Shown: positions 9,121 to 19,124, counted from the stretch's first letter. The stretch is DNA of 64,000 bases from CAWGMT01 sp963823675 (GCA_963823675.1 CAWGMT010000012.1:1922001-1986000); one strand, 5' to 3'. Program-made: numbers and translations. Notes: a model not told the origin generated them from the sequence alone.

Positions 9121-11109
9121 TCAGGGCGTATTGGTCAAACTGAAGTCGGCGGCGTCAGAGGCTCCATTGGTCGTGGCCTGCACGATGTAGCGCCCTCCGG
9201 CAATCGTGTTGGCGGAGAGGTTGATACTGGCCCGGTTCGAGCCGCCGATCGAGACAGTGTTGATTCCACCGGAGAAGGTGGCCGAAGCTCCGCTGTCGGG
9301 CGCCGTGAAGCTTACGAGGCCCCCCTCCACGGGCTCACCAAACGCGCTCGTAACCAAGACCACGAGTGGGGCGGCGAACGCCGTGTTACTGGTCGCCGAC
9401 TGGTTGTTGCCGCTGTAAACCTTGATTTTGAAGCCGTGCGACTGGAATGCGCCGATGTCGAGTGCGCCAAAGGTCGTGCGAGGATCGCCGCGCTGGTCTG
9501 TCGTGGGCAGGGTCACGCCGGTGATCGCCGCGCTGCCGGTGCCGATCGCCGGGCTGTCGGGCAGGAGAGCCATGGTCTGTGTCGGGCCGCCGTAGTTGCC
9601 CAAGACCGACAGAAGCGGATTCTGGTTTTGCAAATCCGTACTCAGCCAGCCGCTGCTGCCGCTGGTGTTGCCGATGAGGTTGTAGCCCAGGCTGATGACC
9701 TTGCCGTTCACGTCGGGCCCCGACCCGTGCGATCCGGTCAACATGTTGCCGGCGACAATCGTGTTGGCGAGGGTCACCGCGCCCTTGATGCCCCCGCCTG
9801 TTTCGCTGGCGGAATTGCCGGACACGGTGCAGTTGGTGAGCCTCAGGCTCCCTGAGAATGCGTCGATGCCTCCGCCGGTGTCGCTGGCCGAGTTGCCCGA
9901 CACGGTGCAGTTCGTGAGCCGCGCGGAGACGACATTGTAGACGCCGCCGCCGGCGCCGGCCGTGTTGCTCGACAGCGTGCAGTCGGTGACCGTCAGCGTG
10001 CCGCTCGCGAAGATGCCGCCGCCGTCGAGATCGGCGGAGTTGCTCGACAGCGTGCAGTCGGTGACCGTCAGCATGCCGGTGTTTTCGGTGTAGATTCCGC
10101 CGCCGTAGTCCCCGGCCTTGTTGCTCGACAGCGTGCAGTCGGTGACCGTCAGCGTGCCGAGGTCGTTGTCGATGCCGCCGCCGTAGTTGCCGCCGCTGCC
10201 GCCGCCAGCCGTGTTGCCCGACAAGGTGCATCTCGTGAGCATGACGGTGCCGGCGACGTTGTAGACGCCGCCACCGCGGACAGCCGTGTTGCCCGACAAG
10301 GTGCATCTCGTGAGCGTCGCGGAGCCATTGAGGTCGTAGACGCCACCGCCGCCGTCGCCGGCCTTGTTGCTCGACAGCGTGGAGTAGGTGACCGTCAGCT
10401 TGCCCGGTCCGAAGTTGGCGATGCCGCCACCGTAGCTGTAGGTGGCCGTGTTGCCCGACAGCGTGGAATCGGTGACCGTCAGCGTGCCTTCGTTGTAGAT
10501 GCCGCCACCGAAGCCGACAGCCAGGTTGCGCGACAGCGTGCAGTCGGTTACCGTCAGCTTGCCCTTGTTGAAGATGCCGCCACCGAAGGTATCGCACCAG
10601 TTGCTCGACAGCGTGGAGTCGTCGACCGTCAACGTGCCACTGTTGTAAATGCCGCCACCGCCGCCGACAGCCTGACCGTTTGCGATCGTAAGCCCCCCGA
10701 TCGTCGCGCTCACGCCGCCCGCCACCTCGAAAACACCGCCAATCAGGTTGCGGAGCACGTTTTTGTTTCCGCTGATCGTGAGCTTGCCGGCGCCGGGGCC
10801 TTCGATATCGAGGTTGGTCGTGATGTCCAGGACGCCATTCGTGAGCGTGATGGGACTGGTCAAAGTACTGGCGAAGTTGATAGTGGTACCGCTCGGCTCA
10901 TGGAGGATCGCATAGCGAAGCGAGCCCGGATCGGTCGGATTGTCGCTGTTGTCAGTGACCGTAAAGGTGCTCAAGAGCGTACGGTCTTCGAGCAATTGCA
11001 GGCGCGGGCTCAAGACGTGGCGTCTCCGGTTATGGGTGCGACGTCGGCGGGCGACGTGGTTATGGCGAAATCGCTCGTTTGAATAGGGAAGAAAGGCTGT
11101 GAGCACCAC
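9121..11109 (-). CDS. right-handed beta-helix (polymorphic-repeat) surface protein, choice-of-anchor Q type
   Basis: A 662-residue protein. Residues about 20-50 contain a basic region and the signature LQLLEDRTLLSTFTVT. Then come about a dozen parallel beta-helix coils of 20-30 residues built on LTVTDCTLSSN...GGGIYN. Next is a choice-of-anchor Q-like end (GYNLIGN...LGNYGGPTQTMALLPDSPAIGTG...DQRG...DIGAFQ). The last 100 residues are an Ig-like domain (SATFSGGINTVSIGGSNRA). By family it should be exported and surface-bound; ligand or substrate is unknown. The coil repeats are also highly similar at DNA level, so copy number may vary. It shares its upstream module with the gene at 8351-8848. Confidence 0.85.
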   Translation of the reverse strand: MVLTAFLPYSNERFRHNHVARRRRTHNRRRHVLSPRLQLLEDRTLLSTFTVTDNSDNPTDPGSLRYAILHEPSGTTINFASTLTSPITLTNGVLDITTNLDIEGPGAGKLTISGNKNVLRNLIGGVFEVAGGVSATIGGLTIANGQAVGGGGGIYNSGTLTVDDSTLSSNWCDTFGGGIFNKGKLTVTDCTLSRNLAVGFGGGIYNEGTLTVTDSTLSGNTATYSYGGGIANFGPGKLTVTYSTLSSNKAGDGGGGVYDLNGSATLTRCTLSGNTAVRGGGVYNVAGTVMLTRCTLSGNTAGGGSGGNYGGGIDNDLGTLTVTDCTLSSNKAGDYGGGIYTENTGMLTVTDCTLSSNSADLDGGGIFASGTLTVTDCTLSSNTAGAGGGVYNVVSARLTNCTVSGNSASDTGGGIDAFSGSLRLTNCTVSGNSASETGGGIKGAVTLANTIVAGNMLTGSHGSGPDVNGKVISLGYNLIGNTSGSSGWLSTDLQNQNPLLSVLGNYGGPTQTMALLPDSPAIGTGSAAITGVTLPTTDQRGDPRTTFGALDIGAFQSHGFKIKVYSGNNQSATSNTAFAAPLVVLVTSAFGEPVEGGLVSFTAPDSGASATFSGGINTVSIGGSNRASINLSANTIAGGRYIVQATTNGASDAADFSLTNTP

Positions 11110-11114
11110 CGGCG

Positions 11115-11285
11115 GAGTCTCCTGGGCAGAAGAGTGCGAGGCAACGGCTTGGCCTCATACAGAGGCGATTGCCAATGTGCCGTCACCCGGATTTCCCTCG
11201 GACATCTAACGGCTCGTCACCGTTCTGTAGATAGAAAGGCGCGATCCGGGGGCCGTCTATCAGGGGACGCCCATTTTTTTCCAGA
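11115..11285 (-). promoter_or_regulatory. duplicated upstream module, copy B
   Basis: Second copy of the module at 8930-9105, placed directly upstream of the beta-helix gene. The best-conserved part is 11220-11275 and includes a homopolymer T7. The same order of conserved blocks relative to the start codon in both copies suggests the two surface-protein genes were placed under a common control or arose from a duplication that included the upstream DNA. Confidence 0.5.
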
Positions 11286-11849
11286 AGACCCGCGCCGAGA
11301 GAATGGATGCCGAGATGTTCCCGGTGCGATTCATTGCCGACCAGCAGAACAGGTCCGGTCCCGGATGCCAATCCGGTAAGCACACGGTCCGACCAGTTGA
11401 CGCCCCCGACCCTGGGCGGCCGCGCTATTGAAACGGCTGGACGGCACTTCCGTCGGCGAGCTAACCGCACGTCACTTCCATGATTCGCCGGCGCTCTCAG
11501 CGATTACTGGCGATGCACGAGCCATCGCAACCATGGGAGTTAAGTGGGCGATGAGGGATTCGAACCCCCGACATCCTGCGTGTAAAGCAGGCATACGTTT
11601 ATGATTTCTGTCGCCCCAAATCCTCATGGCTGAAAGGATTGTGAAACCACGATTCGGGCATACCGTTTTCCAGGGAATCGAAAGATTTAAGGAGACTTTC
11701 AGAGTTTTGGCACCATTTCTCTGCCGCGGCAGAGAAAACTCTCAACGTCGCGTAACAACTTGGTCAGGAAATGGGGCTCTAGGGATAGGGGGATCTCGTG
11801 AAACCCCAACGGAGATTCTGCGGCATGGCACTTTGGGAGCAACAACACG
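11286..11849. other. intergenic, contains a tRNA-Val fragment
   Basis: This interval carries no recognisable gene apart from the partial tRNA copy at 11540-11592. The stretch after 11650 is less GC-rich and should hold the promoter of the beta-helix gene starting at 11850. Confidence 0.4.
11540..11592 (-). repeat. partial tRNA-Val 3' half, copy 1 (att-like)
   Basis: Fifty-three bases identical to the 3' half of the intact tRNA-Val gene plus its 3' flank (31347-31399). It includes the T arm, variable loop and the anticodon-loop side, but stops just past the anticodon stem, so it cannot fold as a tRNA. Three-prime tRNA fragments of this kind are the usual trace of site-specific integration into a tRNA gene. 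Confidence 0.85.
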
Positions 11850-13595
11850 ATGAGTCACATCTTGAAGCGGGATCAGCGGAGGGGCGGGCGGGGTAGGTTC
11901 CACGGACGGCAACGGTGGCGAATGCGGCCGACTCTTCTGGAACTGGAGGGACGCGCTCTCTTATCCACGATCGTCGTCAACAACCCCACCGACACGCCCG
12001 TCGCCGGCAAGACCGACCTGCGCCAGGCGATCGCCCAGGCGAATACGAACGGAGGAGCCGAGTCGATCACGTTCGACAAAACGGTGTTCAACACGCCGCA
12101 GACGATCAACCTTGATCCGGCCCTGGGCCAGCTCGAGCTGAGCGACCAGACCGGAACCGAGACGATCACGGGCCCGAGGGCGGGCGTGACCATAAAAGGC
12201 AACTACACCACGGCGAGCCCCGCCAACAGTGTAGTCAAGATCGATCCGGGCGCCACAGCGACCCTTTCGGGCCTCACCATCGCGGGCGGGAATAACAGCG
12301 ACTACGGCGGTGGCGTCGACAACCAGGGCACGGTGACGCTCATCGACTGCACCGTCAGCGGCAACACATCCAAGTACAGCGGCGTGTTCAATTACAAGTA
12401 CGGCGGCGGCGGCGGCGTGTTCAATTCCGGCACGGCCGACCTCATCGGCTGCACGCTCAACGGAAACACCGCCTACAACAGAGCATACGAGTTCGGCGGC
12501 GGCTACGTCAACATCGCCGAGGGCGGAGGCGTGGAGAATTCCAGCACGGGGAGCCTGACGCTGACCGGCTGCACCGTCAGCGGCAACTCCGCCGGCACGG
12601 GCGGCGGCGTATCGAGCTACGGCACGACGACGCTTACAGGCTGCACGATCAGCGGCAACTTCGCGGCCTTCGGCGGCGGCGGCGTATCGAACTATTCCGG
12701 CACGACGACGCTCACAGGCTGCACGATCAGCGGCAACTCAGCAGCCTCGGGCGGCGGCGTGATCAACTACTTCGGCACAGCCACGCTCACCAATTGCACA
12801 ATCGGCGGTAACACGGCAACGAAAAGCGGTCACTCCATCGGCGTTGCCGGCTATGGCATCGGCGGCGGGTTGGACAACACCGCCGGCAACAGCACGCTCA
12901 CGCTCACCAACTGCACCGTCAGCGGCAACTCCGCCGGCATCGGCGGCGGGGTGGCCAGCAGCTTTTACGGCGCGGTCACGGTGACCAACTGCATCATTAG
13001 CAACAACCAGGCCACTGGCGTCAACGAGAGTGCATTGGGGGGCGGGATCTTCATGGGGACCGGGACTCTCGCGCTTTCCAGCAGCACGCTCGTTGGTAAC
13101 ACGGCAACGGGCTCGGGTGTCATCGATGCCGGCGGCGGTGGTCTCTGGCTCGATGGAGCGAGCGCGACCGTCACCAACACGACATTCCTGGGTAACATCG
13201 CCAAAGGCGGTGCCGGGGGAGCGGGAGCCACCGGCGGCGATGCCGCCGGCGGCGGAATTGACGTGGGTTACGCAGCGTCGCTGGATCTTTCCGGGGGCAT
13301 GCTGATCGGCAATGTGGCCCAAGGCGGCGCGGGCGGCTCGGGAGCCAACGGCGGCTTCGGCTACGGTGGGGGAATCTTCGTCAGCGCGGCTGGCTCGGCG
13401 ACCCTCGAAGACACGGTCGTCAGCCTGAACCTGGCTTTGGGCGGCCTGGGCGGCGCCGGCGGTAGCGACGGCGACGGCATCGGCGGCGGCCTCTACATCT
13501 GGCCCGGTGGCGTCGTTACCCTCAAGAAGACGACGGTCACGCTCAACTTCGCCTCCACCAGCAACGACAACATCTATGGCACCGTGAGCTCTTGA
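11850..13595 (+). CDS. right-handed beta-helix surface protein
   Basis: A 581-residue protein with an Arg-rich N-terminus followed by the signature LLELEGRALLSTIVVNNPTD. The N-terminal domain (TDLRQAIAQANTNGG, ITFD, INLDPALGQLEL) is the usual capping region. It is followed by about fifteen beta-helix coils with SGNSAGTGGGV-type turns. The C-terminus is Gly-rich (GGAGGSGANGGFGYGGG) with no anchor-Q domain, so it differs from the protein at 9121-11109. Predicted to be exported; function unknown. It is the first gene after the tRNA fragment, and a hairpin follows its stop codon. Confidence 0.8.
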   Translation: MSHILKRDQRRGGRGRFHGRQRWRMRPTLLELEGRALLSTIVVNNPTDTPVAGKTDLRQAIAQANTNGGAESITFDKTVFNTPQTINLDPALGQLELSDQTGTETITGPRAGVTIKGNYTTASPANSVVKIDPGATATLSGLTIAGGNNSDYGGGVDNQGTVTLIDCTVSGNTSKYSGVFNYKYGGGGGVFNSGTADLIGCTLNGNTAYNRAYEFGGGYVNIAEGGGVENSSTGSLTLTGCTVSGNSAGTGGGVSSYGTTTLTGCTISGNFAAFGGGGVSNYSGTTTLTGCTISGNSAASGGGVINYFGTATLTNCTIGGNTATKSGHSIGVAGYGIGGGLDNTAGNSTLTLTNCTVSGNSAGIGGGVASSFYGAVTVTNCIISNNQATGVNESALGGGIFMGTGTLALSSSTLVGNTATGSGVIDAGGGGLWLDGASATVTNTTFLGNIAKGGAGGAGATGGDAAGGGIDVGYAASLDLSGGMLIGNVAQGGAGGSGANGGFGYGGGIFVSAAGSATLEDTVVSLNLALGGLGGAGGSDGDGIGGGLYIWPGGVVTLKKTTVTLNFASTSNDNIYGTVSS

Positions 13596-13600
13596 CCTGA

Positions 13601-13657
13601 ATGTGGGACGGCCGCCGCTATGACCGGACCGGACAGCCGGGGGCGGCTGTCCCACAT
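13601..13657 (+). terminator. hairpin after beta-helix gene
   Basis: Arms 13601-13616 and 13642-13657 (ATGTGGGACGGCCGCC and its near-complement) pair with one mismatch. An inner pair GGACAGCC/GGCTGTCC is also possible. It begins five bases after the stop codon. There is no T run, so it could be a terminator or a REP-type palindrome. Confidence 0.45.
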
Positions 13658-13730
13658 CGGTTGATTTTGACCTGTCGGGCGGATTAAACTTCGGGTCGAC
13701 TATTCACTTGCCCGCTCGGGCGTAAAACTC

Positions 13731-14405
13731 GTGCCGGAAACAGGGCTGTCGATTCGGAGGGACTGTATCAGCGCCACGGGCCGATTCGATCCCGAACAGC
13801 TCCTGGCGGACGCCCGCGGCGGGCGGAGAGAGGCGCTGGGCAAAGCGCTCGAGCTGAATCGGACCAACCTTGCCCTGTGGGCCCGTGCGCAGATCGGTCT
13901 TCGGCTTCAGGGGCGGGTCGATGCCTCCGATCTCGTTCAGGAGACATTCCTGGATGCCTGCCGAGACTTCCACCACTTTCGCGGCACCAGCCACGGCGAG
14001 TGGGTTGCCTGGCTGCGCAAGATCTTGTGCTACAACCTGGCCCGCATTGTCCAGAGGCAAGTCGACGCAAAGAAACGGAGCACCAGGCGGGAAGCATCAC
14101 TGGACCGACATGTGGCGGCAATGGAGCGGTCGTCGGGAACAATCCCGCTCGAGAGGGCGCTTGTCAGCCCATCGAGCTCGCCGAGCAGCCAGGCCGGGCG
14201 CCGCGAACGCGCCGCCTGCCTTTCCGATCAATTGGCTCGACTCCCCCCCGACTACCGTGAAGTGCTCGTCCTGCGGAACCTGGAAGGGCTGCCGTTCCCC
14301 GAGGTGGCCCGCCGCATGGGCCGGTCTGCCGGAGCCGTGCGCATTCTCTGGGTGCGCGCGGTCGATCAGCTCCGCCGGCTGCTGCAAGCGGAGGAACTCG
14401 TATGA
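13731..14405 (+). CDS. ECF-type RNA polymerase sigma factor
   Basis: A 224-residue protein starting at GTG 13731. Region 2 is at about residues 55-95 (LALWARAQIGLRLQGRVDASDLVQETFLDA, then FRGTSHGEWVAWLRKILCYNLA). Region 4 is at about 165-220 (LARLPPDYREVLVLRNLEG, then VARRMGRSAGAVRILWVRAVDQLRRLL). The linker with SSGTIPLERAL...SPSSSPSSQ is typical of planctomycete ECF factors tied to kinases. Its TGA overlaps the ATG of the following kinase (ATGA), so the two are translationally coupled. Target promoters are not visible. Confidence 0.9.
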   Translation: MPETGLSIRRDCISATGRFDPEQLLADARGGRREALGKALELNRTNLALWARAQIGLRLQGRVDASDLVQETFLDACRDFHHFRGTSHGEWVAWLRKILCYNLARIVQRQVDAKKRSTRREASLDRHVAAMERSSGTIPLERALVSPSSSPSSQAGRRERAACLSDQLARLPPDYREVLVLRNLEGLPFPEVARRMGRSAGAVRILWVRAVDQLRRLLQAEELV

Positions 14406-17036
14406 ATGCCATCGTGCCGCCCGGGAAGGCGCTCGAGCCGACCAGCGAAGTCATCAGCATTCTCGAAGAGTTCCTGACCAAACTGGAAGCCGGTGCCCGG
14501 CTGAACCCGGAGGATCTGACAGCCCGCTGCCCAGCCCTGGCAGAGCCGCTGAAAGCCTGCGTGGCGAGCCTGGAATTCCTGCATGACGCGTCGCTGGGCC
14601 TGCGAGATCCAACAGCGCCTGAGCCGCCGTCCGCCACAGAATGCCAAACCAACCTCGGCCCCTTGGGCGACTTTCAGCTCGTCCGCGAAATCGGCCGAGG
14701 CGGCATGGGTGTTGTCTACGAAGCCGAGCAGATCTCACTCGGTCGCCGCGTCGCGCTCAAGGTGCTGCCGTTTGCGGCCGCGCTCGATGCCAGGCAGTTG
14801 CAGCGCTTCAAGAACGAAGCGCAGGCCGCCGCTTGCCTGCACCACACCAACGTCGTGCCCGTCTTCGGCGTCGGCTGCGAGCGCGACGTCCACTACTACG
14901 CCATGCAGTACATCGAGGGGCAAACACTCGCCGCGATCATCAAGAACTTGCGCCGCGGAAAAGATTGCGGCTTGCCGGGCTCGAGCTCCCTATCGAGCAG
15001 TCGACATGCCACGCTGCCTGAGCAGGCCATGGAGGCTCCTGCCGCTTTTGCCGCACGCGTCCGCGCGGCGGCGCTCCTGGGCATGCAGGCCGCCTTGGCG
15101 CTGGAACACGCTCACGAGCTCGGTGTCGTGCATCGCGATATCAAGCCGGCCAACCTGCTTGTCGAAGCGGGTTCTGCCATCGCGCCAGGGGGAAACGGAG
15201 CCATGGCCAGCGACGTCCGCTTATGGGTCACGGACTTCGGCCTGGCTCAATTCCGCCATGGCCCCGCCGGGCTGACCGTCACCGGAGACCTCGTGGGCAC
15301 GCTGCGCTACATGAGCCCGGAACAAACCCTGGCCCGGCCCATCGGCGTGGACCACCGCACCGATCTCTATTCACTGGGCGCAACCCTTTATGAGTTTTTG
15401 ACCCTCGAGCCGGCGTTCGACGGTCAAGACCGGCACGAGCTGCTGCGGCAGATCGCGATCGACGAACCCAGGCCGCTGCGCAAGTTCAACAAGGCCGTGC
15501 CCGCCGAACTGGAAACGATCGTGCTCAAGGCGATGGCCAAGAACCCCGAAGAGCGCTACGCCACGGCCCAGGAAATGGCCAGCGACCTGGGGCGGTTCTT
15601 GAGGGACGAGCCGATCCTCGCCAGGCCCTTGACGGTGCTCGCGCGCACGCGAAGGTGGGCGCGAAGACACCGCGGAGTAATGCTCTCGGTGGCTGTGGCC
15701 GCGCTCGCCGCCTTGACCATGCTGGCCGGCAGCATCGGCTGGATCATGCGCGACCGGGCCGCGCAGTGCGCGAAGTTGACCGCCCAGCTCCACGCCGCCG
15801 TGGAAGAATCGCTCCGCCTGGAGAAGGAAGGTATGTTGCCGCAAGCGCAGGCAGCAGCCGCGCGCGCTCAAGCCCTGCTTGGTTTCGGCACCGCCCTACC
15901 GGCCGTGGCTGAGCGCGTCAGAGGCTTGCTGAACAAGCTGGCCGAACAACAGGCCGACGTTACCTTGCTCGAGAGCCTCGAGGCCATCCGCCTGCGCCAG
16001 GCGGACGTCGAGGACAACCATTTTGTCATCGGGCATTCGCGTAAGGAGTATGAACGGGCTTTCATAACGTATGGCGTTCACAGGAACGCGATGGCCCCGG
16101 ACGAGGCGGCCCGTGCACTTTCGCGCCGGCCCCGGCCAGTTCGCGCCACCCTTCTGGCGGCCCTGGACCACTGGTCGATCCTGGCGATTCACGAGAAGGC
16201 GCCGGAAGCAGCCTGGCTCAAGCAGGTCCTTGCCCTGGCAGACTCGGACCCTTGGCGCCAGGGCGTGCGCTTGCGCGCGAGAAAAATGACCGCCAGGCGA
16301 TGGAGAAGCTGCGCGCGAGGTCGATTACGCCGAAGAGCCGCCGGAAGCATTGTTCGTCCTGGAAATGGGTCTGCAACAGCGAGGTGCCAGCGTCGCTGCC
16401 CTGGCGCTTTTGCGAGGCGCCCAGCGGACTTTCCCGGCAGACTTCTGGATCAACCACGACCTCGGTATGGCGCTGAACCAATGCCAGCCGCCGCAGCACG
16501 AGGAGTCCATTCGTTTCCTGACCGTGGCGGCGGCGCTGCGGCCCGACAGCCCTGGAGTGCGATACAACCTCGGCAACGCGCTGGCCTACGCCGGGCGGCT
16601 AGACGAGGCGAAGGTCGCCTACCGCCAGGCCATCGGCCTGAAGCCGGATTATGCTATGGTTCACTTTAAGCTTGGCTGGGTCTTCGGCGAGCAGGGCCAG
16701 CTTGACGAGGCGATCGCCGCTTGCCGCCGTGCCATCGAGTTGAAGCCCGATCATGCCGACGCCCACTACATCCTCGGCAATTTCCTCGGTCGCACCGGTC
16801 GATTCGACGAGGCAATAGCTGCGTACCGCAACGCCATCGCGCTCAAGCCCGATTATGCCGAGAGTCACTGCAACCTTGGGCTCGCGCTCCAGCACCAAGG
16901 AAAGATCGCGGAGGCTCTGAAAAGCCTGGAGCGTGGCCACGAGCTGGGCTCGCGGCGCAAGGGCTGGCACTATCCGTCGGCCGAGTGGGTGCGGGAGTGC
17001 CGGCGGCAGCTTGAGGTCGCGGGCCGGCCGCGATAA
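14402..17036 (+). CDS. Ser/Thr protein kinase with TPR repeats (frameshifted)
   Basis: Starts at the ATG overlapping the sigma-factor stop. The kinase domain covers about residues 88-390: GRGGMGVVYEAEQ, VALKVLP, HRDIKPANLL, TDFGLAQF and SPEQTLARPIG. A transmembrane helix lies near 420-445. After a helical linker (LLAALDHWSILAIHE...) the frame shifts twice, near 16285 and 16315. The second frame resumes EVDYAEEPPEALFVLEMGLQ and gives at least four TPR units (DEAKVAYRQAIGLKPDYA, DEAIAACRRAIELKPDHA and similar). The reconstructed protein is about 878 residues. Coupling to the upstream ECF factor suggests a kinase-controlled sigma module. It ends just before the second tRNA-Val fragment. Confidence 0.85.
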
Positions 17037-17052
17037 CGCACTCTCGCGGGAG

Positions 17053-17073
17053 CGCCTGCGTTTCTGGCAGGCG
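17053..17073. terminator. hairpin between kinase and tRNA-Val fragment 2
   Basis: CGCCTGC (17053-17059) pairs with GCAGGCG (17067-17073) across a 7-base loop. A similar hairpin lies at the same place relative to the intact tRNA-Val (31277-31303), so it belongs either to the tRNA 3' flank or to the kinase 3' end. No T run follows on either strand. Confidence 0.4.
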
Positions 17074-17118
17074 ATCTGACTCGTAGCTCACAAGCCATAA
17101 GTCCTTACCGCTAGTTAG

Positions 17119-17177
17119 CTTAAGTGGGCGATGAGGGATTCGAACCCCCGACATCCTGCGTGTAAAGCAGGCGCTCT
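17119..17177 (-). repeat. partial tRNA-Val 3' half, copy 2 (att-like)
   Basis: Fifty-nine bases identical to 31346-31404 of the intact tRNA-Val locus. It extends six bases further into the tRNA than copy 1 (through GCGCTCT). The 5' part of the tRNA is missing. It separates the sigma/kinase segment from the nuclease/protease segment. Confidence 0.85.
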
Positions 17178-17497
17178 TTGTTGCCATATGGCCAAACAGC
17201 GTAAGGAGATATGGCCAATTCGGAGTCATTGCGGTTCTCTATAGAATCTCAGGATTTCCCGTAAATTTCGATGGTTTATGAGGGTTTTGGAGTCGGACTC
17301 TAAAATCGCTCAGGCTGCGATGGGGAAGTTGAACCGGGCGAATTCTCCGAACATTTCCGTTGCTGCTCGATCATATGCCAATGCAGCCTCGATCTCAACC
17401 GACAGGGTATATTGTGGCTGCCGGCATCTCTACATCAGGAGGTCGTGTGCGACGCGATCAGCCGGGTTTTTGGGTAGGGCTTTATTCGACTCACTAA
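17178..17497. other. non-coding stretch between tRNA fragment and IS
   Basis: About 320 bp of lower GC content than the surroundings. No recognisable gene, integrase remnant or hairpin is seen. Confidence 0.4.
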
Positions 17498-18785
17498 GTG
17501 GTCCGTTTCACAAATAACGTCGTGGTTGGGATAGACTCTTGGTATAAGGAGGTGAATCCCGGAAAAAAAGCCCGGCAAGGAAAGGAAGCCGCTATGCCAG
17601 GTTCGGTGCCCGCTCGTTGTACTTTCCCGGACGATTTCCTGCAAGACGCACTCGACACCGTTCGAAGGCGTACCGTTGCGGTACAGATCGTTCAGCGTTA
17701 TCGCCTTGTGTTGCTCTTTCATGAGCAGCCTAGCTTGCGAAACGAGGACGCTGCTGAGGCCGTCGGCCTTTCACCTCGCCAGGTACAACGTTGGCGAAGT
17801 CGCTGGGCCAACGGCGATTTTTCCGTCGAGGATCTGCCTGGGCGTGGACGCAAGCCCGCTTTTTCCCCCTCTGGATCAAGCGTTGATACATGCCCTGGCG
17901 TGTGAAGTGATCGCCGAAACCGAAGAACCTCTGAGCAGGCAGTCGCTTGCCGATCTGGTGCGACGGGCGCAAACAACGTTGGGCAAAAAGATCAGCCGAA
18001 GTACTGTGTGGCGGATGCTGCATGAGGCGGCCATCAAGCCCTGGCAGTATGAGCATTGGCTTTTTGCGAAGGATCCGCGGTTCGCCGAGAAGGCCGGGCC
18101 GATTCTCGATTTGTATGCGGGCAATTGGGAAGGCCAGCCGTTGGGGCCGAAGGATTATGTGCTGAGCATGGATGAAAAGACGAGCATCCAGCGCGCGGGC
18201 GTTGTCATGAGGAAACACCGCCCAAGCCCAAGCAGACCCGGCGCATCGAAGCGGAGTACGACCGGAACGGGGCGTTGCAGTATTTGGCGGCGTGGGATGT
18301 CCATCGTGGCATTGTGCTGGGCCGATGCGAGAAGAAGACGGGGATCAAGCCGTTTGGTTTGCTGGTGGATCAGGTGTTGGAGCAAGAGGTCTACGAGGAG
18401 GCGATGCGTTTATTCTTCATCGTGGACAACGGCTCGTCACATCGCGGCCAGGCGTCGGTGGAGCGTATGCGTCGCCATGACAAGCGAATCATCCTGGTGC
18501 ATACGCCGATCCATGCAAGTTGGCTGAATCAGGTGGAGATCTACTTTTCGATCATTCAAAGGAAGGTGCTGACACCGAACGATTTCGCGACGTTGCAAGC
18601 GGTTCGCGTGCGTTTGGCGTTGTACGAGGAATTGAGCAACCGCACGCCGCGTCCCTTTATGTGGAAGTTCACTCGACAGGACATGCTGGACTGGCTAAAA
18701 CGTGCGGCGCCGCACTTTTTAACAGCTTCTGCTGCGTAGGAAAAAGGAACGCGACAACCACGACGTTATTTGTGAAACGGACCAC
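17498..18785 (+). mobile_element. IS630-type insertion sequence
   Basis: Perfect 31-bp terminal inverted repeats at 17498-17528 and 18755-18785 begin GTGGTCCGTTTCACAAATAA. Both ends are flanked outside by TAA, in keeping with the TA target duplication of IS630/Tc1-mariner elements. One transposase gene fills the element. Total length is 1,288 bp. Confidence 0.92.
17594..18739 (+). CDS. IS630-family transposase (two frameshifts)
   Basis: Starts at ATG 17594 after AGGAAG. The N-terminal helix-turn-helix (EDAAEAVGLSPRQVQRWRSRW) is followed by a frame change near 17870 in a T5C5 run. The middle (SLADLVRRAQTTLGKKISRSTVWRML) leads to the first catalytic Asp in LSMDEKTSIQ. A second frame change near 18190 is followed by FFIVDNGSSH (second Asp) and HASWLNQVEIYFSIIQRK (Glu). 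The DDE triad is therefore complete. One frameshift can be programmed in IS630 elements; the second suggests either an inactive copy or a base-call error. Confidence 0.88.
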
Positions 18786-18799
18786 TAAGCAGAGGCCAC

Positions 18800-18955
18800 A
18801 TGAGCCACTACCGCTGTTACCGCTGCAAGGCAGGGACGGCCGAGTTCAGCTTCGATCCCTGTGACCGTTGCGGCTTCCCCGGCGAGGACACTCGCCGATG
18901 GTGGAGTCGGCTCGTGGACTGGGTGCGGCTGCTTTGGCTGGAGCTGCAACACTGA
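18800..18955 (+). CDS. small zinc-ribbon protein
   Basis: A 51-residue protein beginning MSHYRCYRCKAG just outside the IS element, with AGAGG upstream of the ATG. It has two CxxC knuckles (CYRC at 6-9 and CDRC at 21-24) spaced like a zinc ribbon, then a Trp-rich, partly amphipathic helix (RRWWSRLVDWVRLLWLEL) that could contact a membrane or a partner. It is the first gene of the 18.8-25.0 kb accessory set. I do not recognise a named family. Confidence 0.55.
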   Translation: MSHYRCYRCKAGTAEFSFDPCDRCGFPGEDTRRWWSRLVDWVRLLWLELQH

Positions 18956-19124
18956 AGCGATCGACCTTCCGTTCGGCTAGCCCCTGCTTGCGTCAGCTGC
19001 CCGGAGGAGCCGCAGGCGTCGCGCAGCGACCGAGCGAAAGCGGAGTCAGTAGGGGAGCGGCCCGAAGGGAGGCGCGAGGTACAATCAGGCTTTAAACCGC
19101 TTGTCCAAACCAAGGGGTAACGCC

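Noticed and set aside
9386..10597. 403-codon Arg/His-rich frame antiparallel coils
   Set aside because: Same strand but shifted frame of the beta-helix gene; its repeats simply mirror the coil repeats.
11183..11470. Conserved short peptide RPLIDGPRIAPFYL shared with 9105 region
   Set aside because: The substitutions between the two copies change amino acids as often as not, so the similarity is better explained by a duplicated non-coding module.
11540..11592. Functional tRNA at fragment copies
   Set aside because: Copies 1-3 lack the acceptor 5' strand and D arm, so only the gene at 31352-31424 can fold.
9121..13595. Polymorphic toxin or contact-dependent inhibition system from the beta-helix proteins
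   Set aside because: No toxin tip, immunity gene or two-partner secretion transporter is present.
17870..18190. Programmed frameshifting in the IS630 transposase
   Set aside because: The T5C5 site could be programmed, but two shifts are needed and the window has many shifts in unrelated genes, so a base-call or decay explanation is simpler.
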